Shown here piece after piece: positions 24,794 through 36,290 of a stretch of DNA of 64,000 nucleotides. A program made the translations under genes and the position numbers. The notes beneath the pieces were generated by a model, which was not told where the DNA came from, did not search any database, and saw only the letters and a list, made by a program, of their open reading frames with translations. Position 1 is the stretch's first letter. Every line of letters begins with the position of its first letter. This DNA is from Corbicula japonica (taxonomy: Eukaryota > Mollusca > Bivalvia > Venerida > Cyrenidae). Where the stretch lies: positions 62,001-126,000 of the forward strand of contig JAZAYU010000872.1 of the NCBI GenBank assembly GCA_038501625.1. The letters run 5' to 3'.

Positions 24794-25565
24794 AAAATGC
24801 TTCCATAATAAATTTTTGTTCTTTTGAAGTCAGATTTAGAAAGATCAAAAGTGATTTTGTCCGCTTGCTCTGGAGATGTCACCTGAATGTTAGCACATGT
24901 TGGAATATCAGATTTTGATTCCGTCTTTTCATTTAATGAAAATATGCCATCGATATCACTAACCGTAGCTATCACAGTGTTTGCTGGTAAAAATACAGGC
25001 TCATTCGTCACGTTGACCACACTCATAAGAACCTTACGTTTTTCTACCTTTGAAATGCATTTCGAGCCAGCTAATTGCCTATTATGTAGAGCTTCAGTAG
25101 GTTCAATAAGAACTTGGTCACGTGTTTGTCTACGTGATACCCTAACCATGAGATCGACCCTAGAATTTGCAGGCATTTTTGTAGAATGGCTGACACGAGC
25201 TAGACCAGAATCGGACTGTGAGAGATTGGCTTTTAACAATTTGTCTCTCAAGTAAACTCTTCTGTTTGGTATGTCAAGTGAAACGCCATGTTCTGTCATA
25301 AAATCAATTTCTAATATCACAGGGTGTTGTAAATGAGGTAGCACATAGAATGGGTAGGAAAAAGCTGCATGAGCTATGGTAACATCAATTGTAAGTTTGC
25401 CTAGTATTTTTATTCTTTCCCCACCAACGCCAGATATTTCATGCAAGTAAGATGCCAAAAGTTTAACCCCCTTGAGACTAGTCTTTTGCAAAAATGAATT
25501 AGAGATACAGGAAATGGAGGCACCAGTATCCAGGAGACATTGCACTCTCTTACCGCCTACATTAC
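24794..25565 (-). pseudogene. Ty3/gypsy aspartic protease and linker
   Basis: The protease has the catalytic triplet in CLLDTGASISC and a downstream hydrophobic stretch near HPVILEIDF, the pattern of retroviral-type aspartic proteases. A long linker to RT follows. A frame change just upstream, at an A run around 25575, separates it from the end of gag. Confidence 0.8.
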
Positions 25566-25847
25566 TTAAAACGGTTTGCGGTTTTTATGCATTGGTGTTA
25601 TCACAGATATGATAGGATTTTCTTTTTCCTTGCTTTTATCATTTACACTTTTATGATTTTTGCCCCCCTCCATCAAATTGTTCATGTTTTGAGACTCTGT
25701 TTCAACTAATGATCGAGCAAAGGATGGTTCTTGATTTGATTTGAAATTTGTTTGAATCTTAGAAAAGGGTTCAGCACATTTTAAATCATCAATGCCCTTA
25801 TTCAAGTATTGCCTATCCACAGGAGCTCTGCAGATAGGCGCGAGTCC

Positions 25848-27848
25848 CTATTGGTTACAGGCAACAGACATGTGACCCTTTTTATTGCATTTAGTGCATG
25901 TCTGATCTTGAGCTGGACATTTTTCAGGGGTACAGTACTTAAAATGTATAACACCGTTACAGAACTTACATGGTTCAGCTGGTCTTCTTCTGTTGGCTGG
26001 CCCTCTTCTTTCTTGGCGCCTACTCCATGAATTCTGCAGCTGGTCGTCTGACTGAGTTGGCTGTTCATAACCTTGGCCCCAAGCACTTGGTTGGACAGCC
26101 GCTATCTGCTGTCGCTCAAGAAGCTCTAGTATTCTTGTAAACACTGCATCCCCGGAACATTGATGTTGTTGTGTTGCATGATACTGTATAAGTGGATAAT
26201 TTCGCTGGCGTAAAAGTTCGCGTTTTCTGTTTTGCCGGCGTTTCGCGTGCGGAAATGTTCGCGAAAAATTGATTTCATGAAATTCGTAAAAATTACACGC
26301 CGTTATATTCACTCTAAATTGTTCAAAAAATTCCATGGTAGAAACTGAAAGTAGTTTTCCCAAACCTTGGATTGTTAAATGACAAACTGTGAACATCGTG
26401 ATCCGACAGTCAATTACCAACCATCAATGAATTGTTTGCCCTTTTAACAGATTACTCTATTATTAACGATAACCCGGTGTGAAATCTGACCGCAGTTTTT
26501 ACCTGTTTACGTTGCAGGTGTGATCAAACTGCGCTTGCCATTTTCGACATGTTTTAAACATAATGTGCTGGAGAATTGACCTAATAACAATAAACATTAA
26601 GCCAATACATGCACGTTGGCTTATGAATGACCATGATTTACTTGCATATCTGCATTTCACCAATGCGGGATACAGTCCTTACCGATGTACATAAATACAA
26701 ATTACATAGACAGTTAATAGTTTTTAAAGGAATTGTCGTTTAGTTTATCAAATTTAATTAGTACAATTGTGTATAAATTTTGATATTTGGTATTAATTGT
26801 ACGTTTACATGGCTTTTAATCTGTACAGTAGTCTTGTAATAAAGTTCAATGATCATAATGTTTTGTTTTACGATAGTCCGTTGTAGGGGTAAAATTTTGC
26901 TTGTACATATGCCCTAATTTACGCTGGCTGATAATTTCGCGATTTTAATCTAATCGCGAAATACGCGAAAATTACATCCTCGCGAACATTACCACTTATA
27001 CAGTAGGCAGCAACGGGATGTGGCGTCACATATGTTTGTAATGCTTTCTCAGCAATCAGGGCTGCACGTCGAACCTCGCCTAGTGTCTGGGGATCCTGAA
27101 GCATCACTGAATGCCTAAGATTGTCTCTGAGACCTTTCACCATAATGGTAAGTTGGTAGGATTCTGGTAGCAGTGTCCCTTGAAACTTGAACATACACCT
27201 CGTGTAGTAATCCGCTACAGATTCTTCGGTGTATTGTTTAAGATCAGGTATTTCACTAGACTTGTCAGGTGCATACCTTTCAAGAAAGGCGGCTTTCAGC
27301 TGTGTATAGTTTGTAATCTCTCGGTTTGTGGCAATTTCACTTTCGTACCACATTTGTGCATCGCCGGAGAAACAAAGAGGTAGTTCATTAAATTTCGCTT
27401 CATCATTCACACCATCTCTTGTGCAGAACCTTTCGAAGCGGGCTAGCCAAGATGCTGCATTAACTAAGCTGCCCAGAAAGGGTTCTAGTTTAGCCTGGTT
27501 GAAGGTTGCATGTGGTGTTGCCACTCTGAGTGTAGAAGCTGTTGCTGCTGTTATCGCGAGAACATTTTGACCTGCTGTTGTTGCAGCTGTGACTGATGAT
27601 GCACTCAATGTGACTCCGGTTGTGTCCAACGATGATGGCGATGGAGATGAAGCTGCTGCTGTTGTAGCTGTAGGTAGTGAGTGATGGGATTCTGCTGATG
27701 ATGATTCCAATGGCAGTTGCGTTAAAGTGACAGTAGGTCTTACTGGTGTTGGTTGTGCAGATCTTGGTTGAGTGAAAACAGTATGCTGTGGTTCCACCAG
27801 GCTGTTTTCCTTCTGATGCCGAAGATAATAACGGTTTGCAGGATTCAT
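25848..27848 (-). pseudogene. Ty3/gypsy gag, split by a MITE
   Basis: Gag starts at an ATG (27848), has a Ser/Thr/Ala-rich N-terminus, a capsid-like retrotransposon gag domain (WLARFERFC, LPLCFSGDAQMWYE) and a C-terminal nucleocapsid region with Cys-rich motifs ending CTKCNKKGHMSVAC (CX2CX4HX4C). It is interrupted by the 820-bp insertion at 26184-27003, and removing one TA joins the halves in frame. It ends at TAG 25848-25850. The following codons stay open for about 94 more residues, so the stop may be a readthrough site or decay. Confidence 0.82.
26184..27003. mobile_element. MITE with TA target duplication inside gag
   Basis: The ends are inverted repeats CTGTATAAGTGG at both sides, flanked by TA (26182-26183 and 27004-27005). 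Both ends also share cgcgaa-rich subterminal sequence. There is no transposase. TA target and short TIRs suggest a Tc1/mariner-type or other TA-targeting family. It inserted after the retrotransposon did or while it was active elsewhere. Confidence 0.8.
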
Positions 27849-27857
27849 ACGGAATCA

Positions 27858-27875
27858 AACCTCTCTTCTCCACCA
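27858..27875 (-). other. Primer binding site candidate of the Ty3/gypsy element
   Basis: Two bases after the 5' LTR end (minus strand) the sequence reads TGGTGGAGAAGAGAGG, the TGG start expected of a tRNA-complementary PBS. The tRNA was not identified. Confidence 0.6.
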
Positions 27876-27877
27876 AT

Positions 27878-29155
27878 TGATATAAAGCTTATTTTATATC
27901 ACGTGTGATTATCACGTTATTACCTAATTACGGCTCACGGATTATCCCTGGAATAATAAATATCCACAATAACTGAATTTCACTTGAATAATTTAATTAA
28001 ACACCAAAAGTTCGAATGTGTTACAATACAACATAATAAAATGCGCATATGAGTGCATGTTAAGCATAATTTTAATATTTCATTATTTATTTGGGGGAAT
28101 ATTATTTATTTAAATAGAATTGGGAATGATTTAACTAAATGTGGTAGATCAACATGCTTGGGCTGTAGAAGGCAACAGTTACTGAATCCAGTAACAAATG
28201 AAAAATGCTTAACGTGCACTTTACAATCATTCACACGTCCGTAAAAAAATACAATTTTAATGTCTGATTTTAAATTGCAAATGCAAACAATATTTTATTA
28301 CAAGATGAACCCAAAAGATGATTAAAACAATATATAGTTTAATTTGTAAATGTTATTAAACAAAATATAATTGTTGATCTTTAAAATGTCCATCTTTTAC
28401 TAATAATTAGGAAACATAATTTTAACATAAAATATAATAACTGAGTAATAATGTTTACATACCTGGAATAATAAATATCCACAATAACTGAATTTCACTT
28501 GAATAATTTAATTAAACACCAAAAGTTCGAATGTAACTGGTTAAGAAATTCAGTCCCTTTTATTGTGGACAGTTCCAGTAGGGTAAACATGTGACTGCAG
28601 GGTGAGAAGTGTCATAAGTATAAAAAGACAATGCTAAAAAGATGGTTAAATAAGATAATAATTAAAAGTCTTTGAAGTGTGAAACCTAAATGCAATTAAG
28701 ATTGACATGCCACATTCAAAGTATGAAGTGTCAGTCAAGTTGAAGGTTTTAATATGTAATTAAAAAATCATAATGACAATTATTTGATTTACCCGTAATA
28801 TCTTTCATGAATTTTGAAAATGATAATTTTCTGCAAGTTACAAAGTTGAAAAATAAAATTAAAAAAATAAGATTAAACAAACAAAAATAAGAAATTAAGA
28901 AATGCATAACATTATTTTAAAATATCACTTAATGTGTTATGTAAATTTTTCATAATGTTATGCAAAAAAATGAAATATGCATATCAGGAATGGCCACATC
29001 CAGCATACACAGCCTCCCCACACAGCCAAAAAGTAGAGAGGAAAAGAGAGCATGGTATTATAATAATTAGTTTCAAAATGGACGCCACAAACAAATAACA
29101 AAAGTGAGAACCAGAGGGGTTACCGCCTTGGTAAGAAAATTCTACTACATAACAC
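27878..29155 (-). repeat. 5' LTR of the Ty3/gypsy element, with duplication and nested insertion
   Basis: This matches the 3' LTR end to end but has two extra pieces: about 66 bp near 27955-28020 that duplicates LTR sequence found again at about 28466-28530, and about 165 bp at 28968-29132 of PLE-tail type. The remaining sequence differs from the 3' LTR at only scattered positions. Confidence 0.9.
28968..29132 (-). mobile_element. PLE-tail fragment nested in the LTR
   Basis: In minus orientation it carries the terminal part of the PLE tail (tgcatatcaggaatggccac, cagcctcccc, agagagcatgg, gttaccgcctt). It is absent from the sister LTR, so it arrived after the retrotransposon inserted. Confidence 0.75.
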
Positions 29156-29822
29156 AAGGTTATCGGTATCACAAATTAAGGAAAACCTTTGCAAGTTTTA
29201 TCGCCGATATCCAGATCTAATTCATAAATACAGCTGCAGTTTAAAATCACTATTGCAACAAGGAATTTCACAGCCAGTTTTTTATGGAGATTTACGACGG
29301 TGGCAGGGGTTTAAGAGTTTATGAAGGTTTATGGGGAAATCTTTTCTTAAAAGAACCTAGAAGCTCGATTTGTTTCTTTTATCCCTGTCATCGTGTTCTT
29401 GCTGATTTTACTCCAGGTGCTCTGGTCTCGGTAAGATCATTGGGTACCCGCTCTTTGGCTTTGCAATGCTATTAAGTTCTTATGTTTATATGTTTGTATG
29501 CTTTTGCATGCAACATTGTTGAGCTGATGGGTGGGTTGAAGTTATTTCACCAAGACAATTTGTACTTGTTTTGTGATACGAGAACCTGTTGGGGCAAGTG
29601 TGAGGTTGGTGCACCCTAGAACCTGGTTTAAACCCCCAGTGGCAATTTGTTTTGCCACTGACCGTTCCAAGGCGGTAACCCCTTTGGTTCTCACTTTCGT
29701 TATTTGTTTGTGGCGTCCATTTTGAAACTGATTATTGTAATACCATGCTCTCTTTTTCTCTCTACTTTTTGGCTGTGTGGGGAGGCTGTGTATGCTGGAT
29801 GTGGGCATTCCTGATATGCATG
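29156..29822 (+). mobile_element. Penelope-like retroelement copy A, 3' part
   Basis: This continues the RT C-terminal region (caaggttatcggtatcac, as in copy B at 32924) after the Ty3/gypsy insertion. An internal deletion of about 180 bp relative to copy B follows, then the conserved 3' tail (acggtggcaggggtttaag ... gcattcctgatatgcatg). Confidence 0.8.
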
Positions 29823-30457
29823 TTTCTTTTTTTCAATAATACTGATTAAATAGATAATTATCAGAAACAGTAATAAGGAAAAAACTTTTCTTCATAAATT
29901 TCGGTTAATACAAGACACTATAACATATAACATTTACCACCTATTAACTTATTTGTTGATCAAAATATTTTATAAGTGAACACCTTAAACTTACATTGGT
30001 ATGGTTTTGTGTGCTAATATTAAATCATATTTATGATAAAAGAATTTACTGCCTTGTCACGCTTCATAATAAATATTTTAAACGAAGGTTTGAATAAGAC
30101 GATGAAATACGATCCGTGTTTAAAATTCAAGCAGAAAAACTAGCGCGTAAAACCAACACATAGTATCATGCTGTTTAAATAAAATGTCTAAATTGCACAC
30201 TCGGTCAAATTAAAATTTTCCTTCTCGGATACATTACGTAAAATGTTACTTATGGATATCATAAAAAAAACAAACCAATCCCCTTCTAGAATAATGATAA
30301 TTGTAAATAGATGTGTCCTATGACTATCCTACTCACAAGAAGTAGACGTATAATATAGACTTCGTAAAACTATCATTTGAAATCATAGGAGACTTAATTA
30401 AAACATATTTGTGGTTCAGACTTTACGCCAAACTAAACACACATATGCAATACTTAC

Positions 30458-30537
30458 GTATATTGCAGCTAATACCACTATACCCAGCACAACAGACTTG
30501 GCGGTAGCACGTGGCAGTACAGGTATAGCTATTTGTA
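30458..30537 (-). CDS. EMI-like module, second exon
   Basis: Acceptor gttttcag, donor gtaagt, 80 nt, phase 2 in and phase 1 out, matching both neighbours. It encodes TNSYTCTATCYRQVCCAGYSG then C. The CC-x-GY-x-G ending is the characteristic close of EMI domains (usually CCPGW). A decoy copy of its acceptor and first 35 bases lies just upstream in the intron (30590-30650). Confidence 0.85.
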
Positions 30538-30584
30538 CTGAAAACAATAAGATGGTTCAACACTAACAGATTATATCATCAATT

Positions 30585-30655
30585 AGCACGTAGCAGTACT
30601 TGCGTAGCTACTTGTACTGAAAACACTCAGGTGGTTCAATACTAAATTAGTAAAG
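30585..30655 (-). repeat. Duplicated splice acceptor and exon edge
   Basis: This is a diverged tandem copy of 30510-30570: gtgttttcag followed by tacaagtagctac, then a sequence like the exon start that soon reaches a TAA. It would be a poor exon and looks like a small tandem duplication. Confidence 0.65.
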
Positions 30656-31384
30656 AAACAAGAAATATATTTCGTGTTTAAGGGCTTAACACTGTCCTGA
30701 CCAGCACGTTCATCGATAAAAATTATAAAACTCTCAATTATAACGGCAAAATATACAGTTCAATGAAACTTTGCACAAATGGATGTTCCCAGTGGGCAAT
30801 CAACGTTTATTAAACGTTAACAAGGGGTTGAAATTTGGTTGCAACGTTGAACAACTACAATGCTACGTTGTTTCAACGTTAATTTTTCAACGTTGAAATG
30901 TAGTTGAAGTCTGACGTTATATCAACATTGAAAATTGTCATGATTTACAGTTGCAAACCATATGGTCGACCTTATGTCATTAAATAGATTTCATTATGAG
31001 AGATATTTTCATACAATTATCAGGGGCGTAGCTAGCCCCCAATTCATGTTGATTTATAATTGGGTTATGGTGGGGGTGGGTCGGAGACACGCCCCATACC
31101 CCGATTTTTTTTATATCAATGGTGCAATCAAGTGCATTCTATGCGTTTAGAACTGATGTGAATCATGTGGATTCAGCAATGTACACACAGGTTTTATACT
31201 CTCTATACTCTATACGTCTCTATGTCTATACTCTCGGTTGTTTTATCTTAATATGTAGGATTCTCAATTCTATGATTTCCTTTAATAATAAGAAATATAA
31301 TTTTTAATTACAATACAATTACATCGGATTTACAGATCATTGAATATACACCAAAATCTTGAGAGTGTTTAACTTCTAAATATT

Positions 31385-33775
31385 GCTATAAGCCTGCCGG
31401 TCATATTGTTACCGGTGATCTTAATTTAATCAAAGACTCTAGAATTCGTAATTTAATTTCTAAAGGTCCCAAATATAGAATATCATCCAAAATTGACTTT
31501 AATGCATGCCGTGCAGAAATTGCTGAGTCTTTGAACTTATTTTGCAATAAATGGTGCAAAAGAGAACATGCCGAGCCTAATGCACTTTCTAACTGGAATA
31601 AGCACATATTCAAAATAAGTGACACCCGTATATCATTTTATGAAAAAAACATTGCTTTATTACCACCTCGACCTCGTTTTAACTTTCGTCATTTGAAAAA
31701 AGGAATTCAAGACTTTCATAACAGATGTGTTTTAACACCTGCTGATAAGGCTTCTAATAATGTAATTATAGTGTGACGGATACACTATATTAATATTCAA
31801 ACTGAAGAACTGAACAGCACTAATGCTTATATACTGACTTATTCATCTGAGAGTGATATTGTTACTGCACACACTCTACAAATTACAAAATTTAGAATCA
31901 GTATTGAGCCGAAACAAGACAAAGTACCTACCATGTATTGGTTACCTAAAACGCATAAAACACCGTATAAAGCAAGATTTATTGCTAACTCTAGTTCTTG
32001 CACTACTACTAAATTATCCGTGCTCTTAATATCTTGTCTTACAGCTATAAAAGAACACGTAATTAGGTATTGTGATAAGGTTTTTGAAACTTCTGGCAAA
32101 AATTTATTTTGGTCGATTAAAAAATTCAAATGACGTTTTGAAAAAAGCTTAAATCAAATAATTTTCGGGCGTTCTGTTTGTCTACTTATGATTTCTCAAC
32201 ATTATACACTTCGCTCCCTCATAATTTAATAAGAGACAAACTAACCAGTCTCATTGAAAAAAAACGTTTGCTAGAGAAAATAAAACCTTCATCGCTTGAA
32301 ATGAACATAGGGCATTTTTACAGATGGTTCTTATGATAATTAAACCTTATGGACTTGTCAAGACCTTATAGAGTCGCTAACTTTCTTACTAGATAATATT
32401 TATGTTAGATTCGGTACCTCTATTTATAAACAAGTAATAGGCATCCCAATGGGTACTAATTTTGCACCTCTTGTTGCTGATCTGTTTTTATACTGTTATG
32501 AAAGAGACTTTATGTTATTTCTTTCTACTGAACATCAAGATGATATAATTACAGCTTTTAACAACACCTCGAGGTACCTTGATGATTTATTAAATATAGA
32601 CAATAACCATTTTCCATTACTGGTTAATAAGATTTATCCCAAAGAACTACAACTTAACAAAGCGAACACTTCAGAAAAGCAAGCAAACTTTCTCGATCTA
32701 AATCTGTCCATTGAAAATGGTTAATATGTCACTACTAAAATTTATGATAAAAGAGATTATTTTAATTTAAATATAGTAAATTTTCCGTTTTTAGACGGCG
32801 ATGTTCCCCGTGCAACATCTTATGGGGTTTATATCTCACAGCTTGTTCGCTTTTCAAGAGCTTGCAACAATGTTAATGATTTCAATGAACGTAATCTTTG
32901 CATTACAGAAAAACTCTTAAAACAAGGTTATCGGTATCACAAATTAAGGAAAACCTTTTGCAAGTTTTATCGCCGATACCCAGATTTAATTCATAAATAC
33001 AAATGCAGTTTAAAATCACTTTTGCAACAAGGTATTTCACAACCAGTTTTTTATGGAGATTTAATTTATAAACTTAAACAGATTAAAGGCAGTCACTGTG
33101 TTAATTTCTTCCGGTTATTCGTAAAAACCATCTGTAAATTTAAAAAGAAAGGTTACCAACATGATATTTTACAGCGCTCTGCAGGCCTGGTGATTAACCC
33201 TTCTACAGTTGATAATTATGCTTACCTCTTTGGTTGCACGACGGTGGCAGGGGTTTAAGAGTTTATGAAGGTTATTGGGGAAATCTTTTCTTAAAAGAAC
33301 CTTGAAACTCGATGTTTCTCTTATCCCTGTCATCGTGTTCTTGCTGATTTTACTCCAGGAGCTCTGGTCTCGGTAAGATCATTGAGTACCCCTTTTGGCT
33401 TTGCAATGCTCTTAGCTTCTTATGTTTTATGTTTGTGTGCTTTTGCATGCAACATTGTTAAGCAGATAAGTGGGTTGGAGTCTTTTCACCAAGACAACTT
33501 GTACTTGTTTTGTGATTTGAGAACCTGTTGGGGCAAGTGTGAGGTTGGTGCACCCTAGAACCTGGTTAAAACCCCCAGTGGCAATTTGATTTGCCACTGA
33601 CCGTTCCAAGGCGGTAACCCCTCGGGTTCTCATTTTTGTTTATTGTTAGTGGTGTCTTTTTTGAAACTGATTATTTTATTAACCATGCTCTCTCCCCCTC
33701 TCTTCTTCTTGACTGTGTGGGGAGGCTGTTTTTTTCTGAATGTGGCGATTCCTGATATGCATATTTCACCTCCTT
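31385..33775 (+). mobile_element. Penelope-like retroelement copy B (broken RT plus 3' tail)
   Basis: The coding region runs further 5' than copy A: HIVTGDLNLIKDSR, FNFRHLKKGIQDFHN, LTPADKASNNVIIV, YWLPKTHKTPYKARF, MGTNFAPLVADLFLY, RYLDDLLN and a C-terminal FCKFYRRYPDLIHKYK region, ending with TTVAGV and a stop near 33258. Breaks: TGA after NNVIIV, an extra A near 32115, deletions near 32340, and a stop after SIENG. No GIY-YIG endonuclease is seen. The 3' tail of about 500 bp ends gtggcgattcctgatatgcat. Confidence 0.7.
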
Positions 33776-35330
33776 ATATATTATTCACAATGAAGGAAAC
33801 AATTATATATTTCTTATTTCAAATAACTGCATAATCTTTCCCATCGATGGGGTCTCACTTTTTATATCATTTTTCGTGTTCATTCTGTCTCTGGTATGTC
33901 AGTACACAGATTTCACTTTTATAATTTCTTGCATAAAACCCTTTACTGACTCAATATATACGCCTTTCATCACATAGGTGACCAGTTCAGGTCCCGATCA
34001 GCTGATCTGGATCTAAAATTTGTGATTACCGGTCAGAAAAAACTAATGATTCTAAAAGCGAACAGTTTAAATCCTAATCAGATTGCATAGATGTGTCAGC
34101 TGATACGGATCTAAACGTTTCGCCCAAGCTGTGAAGGTATATCCATGGAGTAAAGGGTTAACAGAAGCCTTCATCCAGATAATACATGGAAACCCTTATT
34201 TCCACTATCATATATACAAGATGAAGGTCTTTCCGAGTGAACCAAGTTCTTTTGCTTTTCCGTAGAAGTATATATAATACATATATGAGAATCATGGCAC
34301 AGGTTACTCTAAATAAGCAAAATCGCTTCGCTGGTTTTCTGTACTTTTAGTACTTTAATATAAACTGTACCGTGCAGACTAAACTCATTGATGAAGCAGT
34401 GAATAAATCTTGTACTATAGAAGCTTTATCTGTGGACTGAGATGTACAATATGTTAAATATGCAATAAATGTGACTTTAAACCATTGTTAGCAATATAAG
34501 TTATTATAATTTATGGTATAAACATGGACTGAGGAATGTCTTGACTGACAGTATTAATAAGTGTTTAATGAGTTGTTCATGTATTCTCACTAGACGGATA
34601 AACTCTTCAATTAACAAATTCCTTAGTTTAGTGGCAGGTTGTTTACATTTTCACAACAATTTGAAATATCACATGTTATTTATACTGTATAATTATCAAA
34701 ATTCAGAAAATTGATACAGTTTATAATAAGAACACCTTAAGATTTAAATACCACATTACCCTGCAACTTCGTTAATGTGCGACTAGTATAACATAAGTAT
34801 TGAAAATTCTACTTCGTTAATGTACCAGATTATAATGTTGCAGTAAGAAAATACCATAAGATTGTTTAGTATAATCACCTGCCTAGATATAATGTTAGGT
34901 ATGTGATTTACAATTTTTTAGTGTTATCATCTGCAAAACACAATGCCATTAGGGATCAGAATGATATCTCCTGTTTCACTATGTTTTTAGTTCTGCAGCT
35001 TCCAAACGCAACTTTTCATGAAACTTGTAACCGAAAAACTACGTGTCCTATTCACTTAATATATCTGCCTTAACAAAGTAATCTGTGACAACAAGAATGA
35101 TCACTCCTGGTTCACTACTTTTTTAGATTTGCCGCTTCCAAATGCAACTTCGTGACACATGTTTTCCCTGGAACACCAAATTTTAGTTTTAGATATTGTT
35201 ATTATTATCACCTTTGATACTGTTGTTGTTAATATTATCATTTTTATTATAACCAAATTTGTTGTTAATATTTGTATGTTTATATGATAAAAATTTGCAT
35301 TCCCTAATGTATACGCTTCAAGATGTAAAT
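33776..35330. other. Interior of the inner TIR element, no gene
   Basis: AT-rich sequence with two small repeats: a segment at 33930-34150 (cagctgat-tggatct motifs) related to 53690-53910, and a tandem pair of about 130 bp at 34960-35170 (gcttccaaa-gcaactt). No coding potential. Confidence 0.5.
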
Positions 35331-36204
35331 AAATATTTATTCTGTTCAATATTGTTTTACTACCTTATTTCAACAAATCTGCAACCACATTACAACCATA
35401 ATTCAACCTAATATCAACGTTGTTTGCTGTTGATTTAACTGTCGATTTAACGGTGTTGAAATGTTGATGGCAACGTTGATACAACGTTGAAATTTCAACG
35501 TCATTTAAACTTTCAAAAATAAACGTTGAATTGCCTACTGGGTTACTAATGTATCTTTGTTTTGAATACAACAAGACACGTTAGAAAAGTAAAGAAAAAA
35601 ATTAGACCTAAAAATACTTCAAAATTGAAATTTTTTTGCACAAACTGACAAACACTGAGCAATACAATTTTACACAATTTTAAAGTCCCACGTGAGTGTA
35701 ATGATACTGACATAAAAGGTTGTGTACTTTGTAAAGAACTTTCAACTACTAACAGAGATATCAATAATTGCCATCCGTTTACGCGACCAGGAAGAGACTA
35801 GGAAATTGAAGGCCAAACACACTTTAACTAATATCTCATAATGTTTACATATGTAAGTCACGAGGACACAAGACAGTGTTGTCAGTATTATATTGTTCAT
35901 GTGGGCATTTAAAATGATGTTTTGAGTTGTTTAGTTTTTGTGAATTTATGTAAATAGATGTTTAGGAAATTTTTAGATCTCGCTACATTTTTTCTACTGT
36001 TCTTACGTGTCTTACTATATGCAAAATAAAGATACATTAGTAAAACTCATTTGTGCAAAGTTTCATTGAACAGCATTTTGATTTTAATAGTTTTCTTTTA
36101 TCGATGAACGTGATATGGATGGGTGTGGTAAGCCCTTAAAGAAGTTGCGTATCTAATTTTTTAGATACCATTTTTAAAATAAAACGATAAAAAAAGTTGA
36201 AAAA

Positions 36205-36290
36205 AGAAACTTTGAAAGTCAACGAACACGAAAAATATATAAATATTGCAGGCTCGGTTTGAGTGAGGCTGTTAAGTGCAACTTAAGGTA
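36205..36290 (+). repeat. Dispersed repeat shared with 60612-60700
   Basis: Both copies contain aactttgaaag, then cgaacacga, then a gctcggttt block with tgcag-like ends. They are diverged and the family is unknown. Confidence 0.55.

Larger units (their letters stand above)
19900..29155 (-). mobile_element. Ty3/gypsy LTR retrotransposon inserted in PLE copy A
   Basis: This is a complete element on the minus strand, about 9.3 kb including secondary insertions: 5' LTR 27878-29155, PBS, gag, protease, RT, RNase H, integrase, a C-terminal tail, and 3' LTR 19900-20927. It is flanked by a 4-bp target duplication caag (19896-19899 and 29156-29159), and removing it rejoins PLE copy A as seen in copy B. 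The coding region has several in-frame stops and frameshifts, so the copy is dead, but the LTRs are still very similar, so the insertion is fairly young. Confidence 0.92.
30788..35542. mobile_element. Inner TIR element with CCCAGT ends
   Basis: The terminal inverted repeats are CCCAGTGGGCAATCAACG at the left and the reverse complement CCCAGTAGGCAATTCAACG at the right. Both are followed by subterminal blocks rich in caacgtt/aacgttg. No transposase frame was seen. It contains PLE copy B (about 31385-33775). Confidence 0.75.
30679..36139. mobile_element. Outer TIR element (about 5.5 kb)
   Basis: The ends are inverted copies of about 105 bp: left 30679-30783 starts taagggctta and contains cacgttcatcgataaa and caatgaaactttgcacaaatg; right 36040-36139 is its diverged reverse complement. 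It encloses another TIR element and PLE copy B. No transposase was recognised, so it is probably non-autonomous. Confidence 0.65.
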
